64,000 nucleotides of DNA. Source: Pseudomonadota bacterium (GTDB taxonomy: Bacteria; Myxococcota_A; UBA9160; JADFDR01). Numbering within the stretch: the stretch's first letter is position 1; each line of letters begins with the position of its first letter. The DNA lies in the NCBI GenBank assembly GCA_003353845.1, contig PIVT01000008.1, forward strand, positions 26,924-90,923. The letters run 5' to 3'. Below, one piece after another: positions 8,787 to 18,058 of this stretch. The position numbers were made by a program, and so were the translations under genes. The notes under the pieces are model-generated. The model did not search any database. It worked only from the letters and a program-made list of their open reading frames with translations, and was not told the DNA's origin.

Positions 8787-10169
8787 TTAACTAGCGTGGC
8801 TTACCAATGCCTTCTGTGCGATGGCGGCAAGTTCCTCCGCCAGTGACTGCACGTGTTCCTTGTTCTCGCCTTCAATCATCACGCGAAGCAACGATTCCGT
8901 TCCGCTGTAGCGAAGAAGAACTCGCCCTTTATCGTCCAACTCTTTTTCCACTCTTTCAAGTGCTTCAACGATAGCGGGAACCTCTTCAAGGGGCGGCTTG
9001 CTCGCCACTTTCACATTGAGCAGCACTTGTGGGTACAGCGTCAGTAGCTTTGACAACTCCGACAAGCGCTTCTTCTGGCTGCGCATAATCGACAGGATCT
9101 GAAGTGCCGTTACAAGGCCATCACCCGTCGCGTTGTGATCCAATAAAACGATGTGACCCGATTGCTCACCACCCAGGTTGTATCCGCCATCACGCATAGC
9201 CTCCACAACATAGCGATCACCTACCTGGGTCCGGATCAGATCCAAACCCATTTCCTCCAAGGCTTTTTCCAATCCCAAATTACTCATTACCGTAGCAACC
9301 ACGGCATTGCCCTTGAGGACACCGCGTCGCTGCATATCCTGTGCGCAAAGAGCAAGGATCGTGTCCCCGTCAATCACCTCTCCACGCTCATCCACCATAA
9401 CGACACGATCGGCGTCACCATCCAAGGCAATCCCGACGTCGGCGCGCAGTTCACGCACCTTGGCCGCCATTTTCTCAGGATGAAGCGATCCGCAATCAAG
9501 ATTGATGTTATAGCCGTCGGGTTCAACGCCAATCGTAAAGACTTCCGCGCCCAATTCACGCAAGGCGGTCGGTGCAACCTTGTAGCCCGCACCATTGCCA
9601 CAATCCAGGACGACGCGTAGACCGTCGAGTGTGAGTTCATTCGGGAAGGTTTGCTTGGCAAACACGACATAGCGTCCGCGCACATCATCGATGCGCTTGG
9701 CCCGTCCAATATGTTCCGGGCTCTCGCAAACTTGAAGTTTATGGTGATGAATCAGTTTCTCGATGCGCTGCTCCACATCATCCGGAAGTTTAAAGCCATC
9801 TTTCGAAAAGAATTTGATGCCATTATCGCAATAGGGATTATGGCTTGCCGTAATCATGATCCCGGCATCACATCGCATATCAACCGTCAAAAAGGCCATG
9901 GCCGGCGTGGGTACAGGGCCGACCTGCAAGACGTCTACACCCATGGAACAGATACCCGATGTCAGCGCACTTTCGAACATATAACCCGAAACGCGCGTAT
10001 CCTTTCCGATAATCACGCGGTGCCTTTGACCCCCCGTCAAGTTGAACACATGCGCCAGGGCCTGGCCCAGGGACATGGCCATCTCGGCAGTCATGGGATG
10101 GCAATTGGCGGTACCGCGGACGCCATCCGTTCCAAATAGTTTTTCGATCTTCACTTCGACCATTCTCAT
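8787..10169 (-). CDS. glmM: Phosphoglucosamine mutase
   Basis: Converts glucosamine 6-phosphate to the 1-phosphate on the way to UDP-GlcNAc for peptidoglycan and LPS. The N-terminal FGTDGVRG, the phosphoserine loop MITASHNP, the metal-binding DGDADR and the sugar-binding GEQSGHI are all intact, with a C-terminal phosphate-binding RYSGTE loop. The length of 460 aa is normal. AAAGGGA precedes the ATG. It directly follows cdaR, giving the conserved cdaA-cdaR-glmM order; in Firmicutes GlmM binds and restrains CdaA, a link that could hold here by analogy. Confidence 0.97.
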   Translation of the reverse strand: MRMVEVKIEKLFGTDGVRGTANCHPMTAEMAMSLGQALAHVFNLTGGQRHRVIIGKDTRVSGYMFESALTSGICSMGVDVLQVGPVPTPAMAFLTVDMRCDAGIMITASHNPYCDNGIKFFSKDGFKLPDDVEQRIEKLIHHHKLQVCESPEHIGRAKRIDDVRGRYVVFAKQTFPNELTLDGLRVVLDCGNGAGYKVAPTALRELGAEVFTIGVEPDGYNINLDCGSLHPEKMAAKVRELRADVGIALDGDADRVVMVDERGEVIDGDTILALCAQDMQRRGVLKGNAVVATVMSNLGLEKALEEMGLDLIRTQVGDRYVVEAMRDGGYNLGGEQSGHIVLLDHNATGDGLVTALQILSIMRSQKKRLSELSKLLTLYPQVLLNVKVASKPPLEEVPAIVEALERVEKELDDKGRVLLRYSGTESLLRVMIEGENKEHVQSLAEELAAIAQKALVSHAS

Positions 10170-10177
10170 ATTCCCTT

Positions 10178-10876
10178 TTAGGGTTTCTTTTCAGCTTCTA
10201 CGTCAATTTCAGGTTCAGGAGGCGGCGGGATCGGATTGATTTCAACCTTGATCTTGATGGGATCTTCATCTGCTCGCCAGACTGTACGCGCATTAATGGA
10301 GACTCGCACTTCTCGCTCAATGGATTCTTTTGCGTCGGCGATGGAAATGGTTTCCGTTGACAGTTCTTTGAGACGCTTCACCTCACTGCGCGCTCCGGTG
10401 ATTCGCACGCGATTCGGTTTGAGCGTGACCGCACCCAACTCGAATCCCTCCGCAGGCACACCATCTATATCGGGTCGCAAATTTACCGTCTGTGTCCAGC
10501 GCCTCTCCAGTTCCACCTCAATCAAAGAAGGCGATCGCGCCACGATGCCCAAGCCACGCGGCAATTCAGCTTCCAGTTGAGACAAATCCACCTCAAAATT
10601 CGAGCGCCCGGCATTTAAACCATCCAGGTCAATTTCATATCCCAATTTATCGGGATTCAAGGAATTCAAAGCGGTGCGCCGACCCCGAATACGGACATTG
10701 ATCACTCCGGCATTCTGATCGGTAATCACCAGGATATCCGATGTGCCTGTAAAAATAACGGGGATGTCATAGGCGCGGTCGATGGAAGTGGACCCCTGCG
10801 CCACCATCCATAGGAACACCGAAATCGCCAATGCGATGGCCATGAATCCCGGATGTACCACACGACGATTGCTCAC
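10178..10876 (-). CDS. cdaR: YbbR-domain protein, CdaR-like regulator of the diadenylate cyclase
   Basis: 232 aa with one N-terminal membrane segment (GFMAIALAISVFLWMVAQG) followed by an extracytoplasmic part of YbbR-type repeats, seen in the NVRIRGRRTALNSLNP and VRITGARSEVKRLKEL stretches. CdaR proteins sit outside the inner membrane and modulate CdaA. The GTG start is preceded by GAGGGG just after the cdaA stop codon. The C-terminal tail is rich in proline and glutamate. The name follows from domain and gene order, not from direct similarity to the Bacillus protein. Confidence 0.87.
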   Translation of the reverse strand: MSNRRVVHPGFMAIALAISVFLWMVAQGSTSIDRAYDIPVIFTGTSDILVITDQNAGVINVRIRGRRTALNSLNPDKLGYEIDLDGLNAGRSNFEVDLSQLEAELPRGLGIVARSPSLIEVELERRWTQTVNLRPDIDGVPAEGFELGAVTLKPNRVRITGARSEVKRLKELSTETISIADAKESIEREVRVSINARTVWRADEDPIKIKVEINPIPPPPEPEIDVEAEKKP

Positions 10877-10880
10877 GCCT

Positions 10881-11825
10881 TCACCCCTCCGTCACCTTCG
10901 CCAGATCTGCCGTTTCATCTGTTTCAGGAGTTGAATTTTGAGAGGCTGTGCTCTCGCCTTCGACGGAAAGAGGTCGCATCAAGGGCTTGTCCGCAACAAC
11001 ACCCCCGACTGCTGGAGCTGGCATCTGGCGCAGGTCTCTCCGCTCACCTGCCAGGATATCCTGCAACACCACGCGCAGTTCCGGCGCATCCAAGCCTCTG
11101 GTAATTTCTCCGCCCATCACGACCGAAATCATAGAGGTCTCTTCCGAGACCACGACCACCACCGCATCCGTTTCTTCCGTGATTCCCAGGGCTGCACGAT
11201 GACGTGTTCCCAAACCTTCCGGCAAATCGGAACGGAGCGTCAGGGGCAAAATACAACCCGCATGGGAAACCCTGCCTTTCTGGATAATCACAGCACCGTC
11301 ATGCAAAGGGGAATAAGGCAGGAATAACGACACCAACATTTCCTTGCTAACGGCGGCGTCGAGAAGCATCCCTGTCTCAACGGCTTCATCCAAATTATTA
11401 TCACGCTCTAACACGATGAGCGCTCCAACCCGTTTCTGCGATAAGGACTTGGTCGCCTGGACCACCTCTTCCAGAATCTGAGATTCTTCTCTTGCAGAAA
11501 CCGAGGGGAAGAACCCACCACCCACTCGAGCCAAGGCTCGGCGAATGTCATGCTGAAAGAGCACGATGATGATCAAGACCGCGGAGCCGAGGAAGTTCTC
11601 CAAGATCCAGTTCATTGTCGATAATTGGAACAGCTGCGAAGCCAGACTCGCGGTAATCAACAACAACAAGCCGAGAATAATTTGAATGGCCCGTGTTCCG
11701 CGGATCAACATCAAGAGCCAGTAGATGACGCAAGCCACCAACACGATGTCCACGACATCCCAAATGGTCATGTTGGATTGGACGTACACCCAAAAATCGA
11801 TAAAGGGGCCGATGAAATCTTCCAT
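10881..11825 (-). CDS. cdaA: Diadenylate cyclase CdaA
   Basis: Makes c-di-AMP from two ATP. Three N-terminal membrane segments (about 20-100) precede a DAC domain with the signature DGAVII and the RHRAALG motif, both intact. The C-terminal extension of about 50 residues after the cyclase is low in complexity. The start is the ATG at 11825 or the GTG three bases upstream; both overlap the folP stop, so translation is coupled. Together with cdaR and glmM it links the second messenger to cell-wall precursor supply. C-di-AMP typically controls potassium and osmotic balance in other bacteria. Confidence 0.95.
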   Translation of the reverse strand: MEDFIGPFIDFWVYVQSNMTIWDVVDIVLVACVIYWLLMLIRGTRAIQIILGLLLLITASLASQLFQLSTMNWILENFLGSAVLIIIVLFQHDIRRALARVGGGFFPSVSAREESQILEEVVQATKSLSQKRVGALIVLERDNNLDEAVETGMLLDAAVSKEMLVSLFLPYSPLHDGAVIIQKGRVSHAGCILPLTLRSDLPEGLGTRHRAALGITEETDAVVVVVSEETSMISVVMGGEITRGLDAPELRVVLQDILAGERRDLRQMPAPAVGGVVADKPLMRPLSVEGESTASQNSTPETDETADLAKVTEG

Positions 11826-12736
11826 CACTCCCCCCCCTCAGTCGATGGATGAAGAGCGGCTGCCTTTCGCAAGGCCTTTCCAACGGCAGCCACCTGGACC
11901 GCGCCTTCAACGTCGTGCACCCGAATCGCTTCTGCTCCGAGAAATACCGCAATGGCATCTGCGGCATGCGAAGCGGCGCTGCGATTGTCGACCGGCGCGC
12001 CCGTGACCACACCCAGAAAAGACTTGCGAGACGCGCCGATCAAGAGCGGACACTGTAATCGATCTCGCAGCACACCGAGGTTAGCGAGTAAGGCATAGGT
12101 GTCTTCTGCGGTTTTGCCGAAGCCCAATCCGGGATCGATCACAATCTTTTTCCGCGCAACCCCTGCTCTCATCGCTCGCTCAACCGAGCTTTGCAGTTCG
12201 TCACCCACTTCGCGCACGACATCTGCAAAGAAGGGGGCGGATTGCATGGTCTTGGGGTCGCCGCGCATGTGACCCAGGATGAGCCAAGCGTCTGCATCCG
12301 CAGCAACGCGCGCCAACTTTGGATCGCGATTCAAGCCAGAGACATCATTCACGATGGTGGCACCCGCACGAAGCGCAGCCTCCGCCACCTCCGCTTTCTG
12401 GGTATCAATGGAAATCGCAGGCACAGTCTTTAGATTTGAAATTCCAGGTTCAGAAAACTTCTTCACCAAGGACTCAATGACGGGGAGTGTTCGTTTGATT
12501 TCAAGGGAAGCGGAGATTTCTTCGGAACCGGGACGAGTGGACTCACCACCGATATCAATCACATCTGCACCGGCGCGGGCCAAGGCACAACCCGCTTCCA
12601 CAGCACCCTCAAGATCGAGCGCCATCGCTCCCGCTGCAGGAGCCACAAAGCGCCCCCCGTCGGAAAACGAGTCCGGCGTCACATTCAGTACGCCTAGTAC
12701 TGTGACCCGGTCCTGTGAAAACAATGCCGCTCCCAC
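11825..12736 (-). CDS. folP: Dihydropteroate synthase
   Basis: Joins 6-hydroxymethyl-dihydropterin pyrophosphate with p-aminobenzoate in folate synthesis. The signature LNVTPDSFSDGG, the DIGGESTRPGS motif, the ISIDTQ strand and the DPGLGFGKT loop are all intact. I prefer the GTG at 12736 (303 aa), which has AAAGGAG upstream and lies just after ftsH; an ATG at 12799 would overlap ftsH by 23 bases. The gene lies between ftsH and cdaA as in Geobacter-like genomes. Confidence 0.95.
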   Translation of the reverse strand: MGAALFSQDRVTVLGVLNVTPDSFSDGGRFVAPAAGAMALDLEGAVEAGCALARAGADVIDIGGESTRPGSEEISASLEIKRTLPVIESLVKKFSEPGISNLKTVPAISIDTQKAEVAEAALRAGATIVNDVSGLNRDPKLARVAADADAWLILGHMRGDPKTMQSAPFFADVVREVGDELQSSVERAMRAGVARKKIVIDPGLGFGKTAEDTYALLANLGVLRDRLQCPLLIGASRKSFLGVVTGAPVDNRSAASHAADAIAVFLGAEAIRVHDVEGAVQVAAVGKALRKAAALHPSTEGGE

Positions 12737-12776
12737 CGCGAACTCCTTTGTCGACGAAACGCCGACGGCACACGGA

Positions 12777-14726
12777 TCAGCTTGGAAGGGGTTGAGCATC
12801 CGGGATATCAGTCCCCGGAAACACTTCCTCTTCTTCGACTGGCTTCGGTGCACTTTTTTCCCCAGCCTCGCTTTCACGAGCAGGTTCCACTTTGGAAACC
12901 AAGGGGATCGGGGGGAGTGGTTTCCCTTCAAGGAGGAGAGCTAAATCCTCCCTGTCGAGTGTTTCTCGCTCAAGCAAGGCCTCAGCAATGCAATCGAGCA
13001 GATCTCTCTTTTCGGTCAAAACTCGCTTAGCTTCAGTATAGCCTGCCTCAAGTATAACTTTTATTTCCAAATCGATGTTTTCAGCCGTCTTCTCGCTCAT
13101 TTCCTTGGTGGCCGCCAAATCTCGTCCCAAGAAGACATCGTGCCCATCGCCTCCGTAATAGACGGGGCCGATGCGCTCACTCATGCCGTAATCGCACACC
13201 ATGGAACGAGCCAGGGCCGTGGCCTGCTTCAAATCGTTGGATGCACCTGTGGAGAATTCATCGAATACCAGATCCTCTGCAGCGCGACCTCCCATGGCAT
13301 GCTGAATGCGTGCCGTGAGTTGATTCTTGTTCAAGCTGTACTGATCCTCGGTAGGCATGGTCAAAGTGAGTCCCAAAGCCATACCGCGCGGGATGATCGT
13401 CACCTTATGCACTGGATCGGCATCTTTGTTCATCATGGCCACGAGGGCATGCCCACCTTCGTGGTAGGCTGTCATACGCTTGTCTTCCTCGCTCATGACG
13501 AGGCTTCGGCGTTCCGTGCCCAAGGTAACTTTGTCTTTGGCGCCTTCGAAATGCCTCATCTCGACGCGCGCCCCATCATGCTTGGCCGCCAACAACGCCG
13601 CTTCGTTGACAAGATTCTGCAGGTCGGCCCCGGAGAAACCCGGGGTTCCCCGCGCCAGGATTTCAAGGTCGACATCGTCGTCCATGGGAACGCCCTTGGT
13701 ATGCACGCGCAAAATGGCCAAACGCCCGCGCAAATCGGGTAGAGGCACCACTACCCGGCGATCGAAGCGACCAGGGCGCAACAAGGCTGGGTCGAGAACA
13801 TCGGGTCGATTCGTAGCAGCAATCAAGATGACGCCTTCATTGCTTGAGAAACCATCCATCTCAACCAAAAGCTGGTTCAGGGTTTGCTCGCGCTCGTCGT
13901 GTCCACCCCCCATACCTGCACCACGATGACGGCCGACGGCGTCAATCTCGTCGATGAAGATAATACAGGGAGCATTCTTGAGGCCCTGCTGAAACAAGTC
14001 GCGCACACGTGAGGCACCGACACCAACAAACATCTCCACAAAGTCTGAACCTGAAATCGAGAAGAAAGGAACACCGGCTTCGCCAGCCACGGCACGCGCC
14101 AGCAAGGTCTTTCCCGTACCGGGAGTCCCTACCAACAGCACACCCTTTGGAATTCGCGCACCGAGACGTGTGAACTTCTTTGGCTCACGCAGGAAATCGA
14201 TGATCTCTTCCAACTCGGCCTTGGATTCTTCCGCGCCCGCAACATCATCAAAGGTGACGGGTTGATCCGTTTCATTGAGTAAGCGAGCCCGGCTCTTTCC
14301 GAAGCTCATGGCCTTGCCACCGCCCGCCTGCATCTGACGAATAAAGAAGATCCACACCCCGACGATCAGAATAAAGGGGGCCATGGTAATCAAGAGACTC
14401 TTCCACATGGGTGGACCGGAATCCGGCTTGGCCTCTATCTTCAAGCCGGATGCCGCCAATTCCTTGATCAGGTCATTGTCGATCACGGGCGCATAAACGC
14501 TGAATTTACCTGTCTTGGCTCCGCCGGAATACTCCCCCGTAATGAGGCCCGTTCCCTGCTCCAAGACAATTTCTTCGATTTCAGAGTCCCGTACGGCTTC
14601 TTGAAAGGCGCTAAAGGTGATTTCATCTACCTGGTTCTCGGTCTGCTTCACCATGCTCACAAACAAGAGCAGGGTCATGAGAATGACCGTCCAGAGGGCT
14701 AAATTCTTAAAGATCTTTTGATTCAC
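12777..14726 (-). CDS. ftsH: ATP-dependent zinc metalloprotease FtsH
   Basis: A membrane-bound AAA+ protease that removes damaged membrane proteins and short-lived regulators. Two membrane segments (about 8-25 and 110-127) flank a periplasmic domain. The AAA domain shows Walker [10 protein letters not shown], Walker [12 protein letters not shown] and the second region of homology RPGRFDR; the protease domain shows the zinc site HEGGHA. 649 aa is normal, with an acidic proline-rich tail. The GTG start is preceded by GGAAG. It follows tilS at 50 bases, a common pairing. Confidence 0.97.
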   Translation of the reverse strand: MNQKIFKNLALWTVILMTLLLFVSMVKQTENQVDEITFSAFQEAVRDSEIEEIVLEQGTGLITGEYSGGAKTGKFSVYAPVIDNDLIKELAASGLKIEAKPDSGPPMWKSLLITMAPFILIVGVWIFFIRQMQAGGGKAMSFGKSRARLLNETDQPVTFDDVAGAEESKAELEEIIDFLREPKKFTRLGARIPKGVLLVGTPGTGKTLLARAVAGEAGVPFFSISGSDFVEMFVGVGASRVRDLFQQGLKNAPCIIFIDEIDAVGRHRGAGMGGGHDEREQTLNQLLVEMDGFSSNEGVILIAATNRPDVLDPALLRPGRFDRRVVVPLPDLRGRLAILRVHTKGVPMDDDVDLEILARGTPGFSGADLQNLVNEAALLAAKHDGARVEMRHFEGAKDKVTLGTERRSLVMSEEDKRMTAYHEGGHALVAMMNKDADPVHKVTIIPRGMALGLTLTMPTEDQYSLNKNQLTARIQHAMGGRAAEDLVFDEFSTGASNDLKQATALARSMVCDYGMSERIGPVYYGGDGHDVFLGRDLAATKEMSEKTAENIDLEIKVILEAGYTEAKRVLTEKRDLLDCIAEALLERETLDREDLALLLEGKPLPPIPLVSKVEPARESEAGEKSAPKPVEEEEVFPGTDIPDAQPLPS

Positions 14727-14776
14727 GTGCTTCCTTTGCTCTCGGGAAAATTTAATAAGGCCCCGATTTTCGGTAT

Positions 14777-15793
14777 CTAACTTACCACGCTACCCGAACT
14801 GGCACCCGGCGCAATCAGCCAAAAGCGCTCTCGCTCACACTGCAACTGCAACTTGCCCGGCAACTCAATACGCGTTCCGTTGCTTCCCTGGCGCCAAAAC
14901 ACCATTACGCGCTCTAGGTGTTTTGCCGTCGCTTCGCGCCCCTGGCCCATTTCCTCAAAAGCCATCCTAGCCAGACGCAACACCAGTGCATCTGGCAATT
15001 CGCTCCAACCGTCTCGCTGCACCTCTAACCCATCGGGAAAGTTACGGAATCGCTTAACCGCTTCCGCTTCCACCTGCTGCTGAATCCAGTCACTATCCCT
15101 GCGCTGAGCCTTGGCCAATTGTGCCAGGGCATGGATCAGCCTCGGATTGAACTCCTCAGCCAACCTGGGCATCCACAAAGATCGTAGAGCGTTACGCCGG
15201 TAGGCAGGATTCTTGTTGGACGAATCATCACGCCAAGAAAGTTTATTTTTCCGCGCAAAATCCAGGATTTCGGACCGACTGACCTTTAATAAAGGCCGCA
15301 CGACTCGCCCGGCATGCCCGATCTCTGGAATTCCACACAATCCATCAGGCCCGGTTCCCCTCAAGATGCGCAATAAAATCGTCTCGGCCTGATCGTCCAA
15401 ATGGTGGGCAGTTGCGATGTACTGAACCCCCAGTTCCTCCCCCATCTCCAACAGCGCGCAATAGCGCAACTTGCGTGCCGCCTCTTGCAGGGTCATGCGT
15501 TGCCGACCGCTTTGCTCCTGACGCAAGCCCTTGGGATCGATGGATCTCACGGCCAAGGGCACACCCAAGGCCCCGGCCAGTTCTCTCACAAAGCTTTCGT
15601 CTGTCTCAGATTCCTCGCCGCGCAATTCATGGTTCACGTGCAAGGCACAAACCTCTAGCTCCAGGCGATGTGCCAAACCTTGCAAGGCGACCAGAAGACT
15701 GACGGAGTCCACGCCACCTGACAGCGCCACGGCAACGGATTGGCCCCGCAACCTCAACTCGGCGACTGCGTGCTCAAGCTTTGTTAGGAGCAC
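14777..15793 (-). CDS. tilS: tRNA(Ile)-lysidine synthase
   Basis: Modifies C34 of the CAU-anticodon isoleucine tRNA to lysidine, changing both its charging and its decoding. The PP-loop ALSGGVDSVSLL, the HHLDDQAETILLR motif and the RPLLKVSRSEI stretch are clear. At 338 aa it has the catalytic and middle domains but not the full C-terminal domain of long forms such as the E. coli enzyme, a normal variation. The GTG start at 15793 has GAGG upstream. Confidence 0.94.
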   Translation of the reverse strand: MLLTKLEHAVAELRLRGQSVAVALSGGVDSVSLLVALQGLAHRLELEVCALHVNHELRGEESETDESFVRELAGALGVPLAVRSIDPKGLRQEQSGRQRMTLQEAARKLRYCALLEMGEELGVQYIATAHHLDDQAETILLRILRGTGPDGLCGIPEIGHAGRVVRPLLKVSRSEILDFARKNKLSWRDDSSNKNPAYRRNALRSLWMPRLAEEFNPRLIHALAQLAKAQRRDSDWIQQQVEAEAVKRFRNFPDGLEVQRDGWSELPDALVLRLARMAFEEMGQGREATAKHLERVMVFWRQGSNGTRIELPGKLQLQCERERFWLIAPGASSGSVVS

Positions 15794-15850
15794 AGAAAGA
15801 CCTCACTTACTAAGGACGATTGGAACAAGAACAGAAAATAGAGCCAGTAA

Positions 15851-16519
15851 TCAATTTGCAATCAGCAAGAGCAGACGATTCCCGACTTTCTCCGCCAGAT
15901 TGGCGACTTCTTCGGCCCAACCGAGCCACTGGTACCAAAAGAAGGTATCAACGCCCAATTCTTTTTCGATGCTAAACAGCGCTTGCAACGCCACCTCACC
16001 CGCTCGATCCGCTTCCGTTTCGAAGGCCCCCAACTCGCGAATCATCGCTTCCACACGCTCGACTTCACGTCCGCGAAAGCCCGTTTCGACCAGTTCGTCG
16101 AGTTCATTCACCACGGTTTCCGCCATCTCACAGGTGATCACCACCGTACGAGCGAGCTCACGCACAGAATCTCGCATGGCTTCCGGCAAGATCATGCCGC
16201 GCATGGCGGCCAATTCCGCCATGTCTTGTACACGATCGGCGATGGAATCCTGATAATCCAGAATCTCTAGCATGTCGCGACGCTCCATGGCCATGAACAG
16301 GCGCTTGGGCAGGTGGCCACGGATATCGTGCTTGAGTTCGTCGGCTTTGTGCTCGAGATCATCGATTTGGGTTCGGCAAATGGCGATCTTGTCGAGATCT
16401 CCCTCGGACATCGCTTCGATGAGCGGAGCCATTTCCCGCGCACAACTCACGGCGGCTGCCATATGCCTTTGCATCGGTCGAACGGGTGATCGGCCAAAAA
16501 GTTCTGTGATCATCGACAT
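15851..16519 (-). CDS. DUF47/PhoU-like protein, partner of the Pit transporter
   Basis: 222 aa of all-helical PhoU-like DUF47 fold, with paired helices such as CRTQIDDLEHKADELKHDI and ILDYQDSIADRVQDMAEL, whose acidic residues hold metal clusters in PhoU structures. It ends with VANLAEKVGNRLLLLIAN. Proteins of this family are nearly always encoded beside a Pit phosphate permease and are thought to control it. The ATG at 16519 is preceded by AAAGGG; the GTG at 16528 is an alternative. The pit gene lies 33 bases upstream, so the pair forms an operon. Confidence 0.9.
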   Translation of the reverse strand: MSMITELFGRSPVRPMQRHMAAAVSCAREMAPLIEAMSEGDLDKIAICRTQIDDLEHKADELKHDIRGHLPKRLFMAMERRDMLEILDYQDSIADRVQDMAELAAMRGMILPEAMRDSVRELARTVVITCEMAETVVNELDELVETGFRGREVERVEAMIRELGAFETEADRAGEVALQALFSIEKELGVDTFFWYQWLGWAEEVANLAEKVGNRLLLLIAN

Positions 16520-16552
16520 AGTTGGCACCCTTTCATAAACAAGCCCACGGTA

Positions 16553-17821
16553 CTAGTAAAGCACGGCCTTAAAGATGTAAAAGAACAGAATCGATAACGC
16601 GGCGCCCGTGGGCAGCGTCGCCACCCAAGACAAAGCAATGGTACCCACCACACGGCCATCCAGCGCACCAATTCCGCGGGCCAATCCCACACCCAGCACT
16701 CCACCTACCAAGGTATGTGTGGTCGAAACCGGAATGCCCATTTTGGAGGCGATCACGATGGTGATGGCCGCCCCAAGCTCCGCCGCAAAGCCGCGACTGG
16801 GGGTCAGTTCTGTAATTTTCTTTCCCACCGTCTCCATCACCCTGTAGCCATAAGTAGCCAAGCCGATGACGATTCCCACGCCTCCCAAGCCCAGCATCCA
16901 CAAAGGCACTCCTGCCTTGGCGCCTACGACCCCGTCTTGTGCGGCTGAAACCACTGCCGCCAGGGGACCGATGGCATTGGCCACATCGTTGGAACCATGT
17001 GCAAAGGCAACGGCACAGGCCGTCATTACCTGAAGAGATGCAAAGATTTTTTCCACACTGGCGTAGTGGAAAGCGCGATCCGCATCTTTGTCGACACGGA
17101 TTCGGGCGAGGGAGAAATGACCAATCACCGCACCTGCACCCGAGATCAGAACAGATAGTAGAAAGGCTTGCCCGAAACTGAAATCGAGATGGAGATTTTT
17201 CAACCCTTTAAAGAGAGTGACCAGGCAGATGGTAAAGAGAACGACAAAGACGTAATACGGGCCTGCTTTTTTCGCACGCTCCATGGGGTGGTCGTGATCC
17301 AAGATTGCGATCTGTGTGGTTCGGAAAATCCAGAAGGCAAAAATGCCGCCCAGCAAGGGAGAGGTTAGCCAGGACAGTACGATGGTTCCCACCTTGCCCC
17401 ACTCGACAGCGTCAACTCCCAGCGCGGCCGCACCAAAACCAACGATGGCGCCGACGATGGAATGCGTTGTAGACACGGGCCAACCCATTCGGCTGGCAAT
17501 GAGCAGCCAGGTTGCTGCTGCCGCCAGTGAACCCAACATGCCGCAGATCAACAACTCGGGTTCTCCGCTAAAGGCGTTCACATCCAAAATGCCTTTGCGA
17601 ATGGTGCTCGTGACTTCTCCTCCGACTAGAAAGGCGCCCGCGAATTCGAAAATTGCCGCGACGAGGATGGCCTGCTTCACCGTCAATGCACCGGCGCCCA
17701 CGCTGGTACCCATGGCGTTGGCCACATCGTTGGCACCGATGGCCCAGGCCATGTAAAAGCCCATCAGGGCGGCCATTAAAATCGGTAAATTCTGGGGGGA
17801 GATTAAAGTTTGCAGGTCCAT
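16553..17821 (-). CDS. Low-affinity inorganic phosphate transporter, Pit family
   Basis: A 422-aa polytopic protein with the two inverted PiT repeats: WAIGANDVANAMGTSVG near the N-terminus and FAHGSNDVANAIGPLAA in the second half, plus the paired GWPVSTTHSIVG and GIPVSTTHTLVGG motifs. Such carriers move metal-phosphate with protons or phosphate with sodium; the coupling ion cannot be told from sequence. The following DUF47 gene fits the standard Pit operon. Confidence 0.95.
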   Translation of the reverse strand: MDLQTLISPQNLPILMAALMGFYMAWAIGANDVANAMGTSVGAGALTVKQAILVAAIFEFAGAFLVGGEVTSTIRKGILDVNAFSGEPELLICGMLGSLAAAATWLLIASRMGWPVSTTHSIVGAIVGFGAAALGVDAVEWGKVGTIVLSWLTSPLLGGIFAFWIFRTTQIAILDHDHPMERAKKAGPYYVFVVLFTICLVTLFKGLKNLHLDFSFGQAFLLSVLISGAGAVIGHFSLARIRVDKDADRAFHYASVEKIFASLQVMTACAVAFAHGSNDVANAIGPLAAVVSAAQDGVVGAKAGVPLWMLGLGGVGIVIGLATYGYRVMETVGKKITELTPSRGFAAELGAAITIVIASKMGIPVSTTHTLVGGVLGVGLARGIGALDGRVVGTIALSWVATLPTGAALSILFFYIFKAVLY

Positions 17822-17899
17822 TCAGGCTTCCAAATGAAGAGGGGCTTTTCTCGCGTCCACTTAAATCAGCGGCAATGTATACGCAGGAATTTGATCCTG

Positions 17900-18010
17900 C
17901 TACAACTTCCTTTGCCTCCAGAGAAAATAAATTTCGGGCGGAACAATCAGAGCCAGAAGAGCCGCTGAATACAGGCCTCTAAACAGGGCAGCGGCGCTCC
18001 ATTTCATCAT
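17900..18010 (-). CDS. Possible 36-residue hydrophobic small protein
   Basis: In the 237-base gap between cusA and pit, the minus strand has a short frame starting ATGATG with AGGAAAGGG just before it. It encodes one likely membrane helix (residues 13-24, LYSAALLALIVP) followed by WRQRKL, a basic cytoplasmic-type end. The frame lies downstream of the hairpin that follows cusA. Nothing shows it is translated; it may be chance. Confidence 0.25.
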   Translation of the reverse strand: MMKWSAAALFRGLYSAALLALIVPPEIYFLWRQRKL

Positions 18011-18014
18011 CCCT

Positions 18015-18046
18015 TTCCTGTTTGCGAAGCGCCTCGCAAGCAGGAA
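18015..18046. terminator. 13-bp hairpin following the cusA stop codon
   Basis: TTCCTGTTTGCGA, a six-base loop, then TCGCAAGCAGGAA form a stem with a single mismatch (a G-U pair in one strand's RNA), starting 13 bases after the end of the metal-efflux operon on the minus strand. There is no T-tract, so it may be a factor-assisted end or an RNA-stabilising hairpin. Confidence 0.5.
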
Positions 18047-18058
18047 GGTTTGGCCGCA

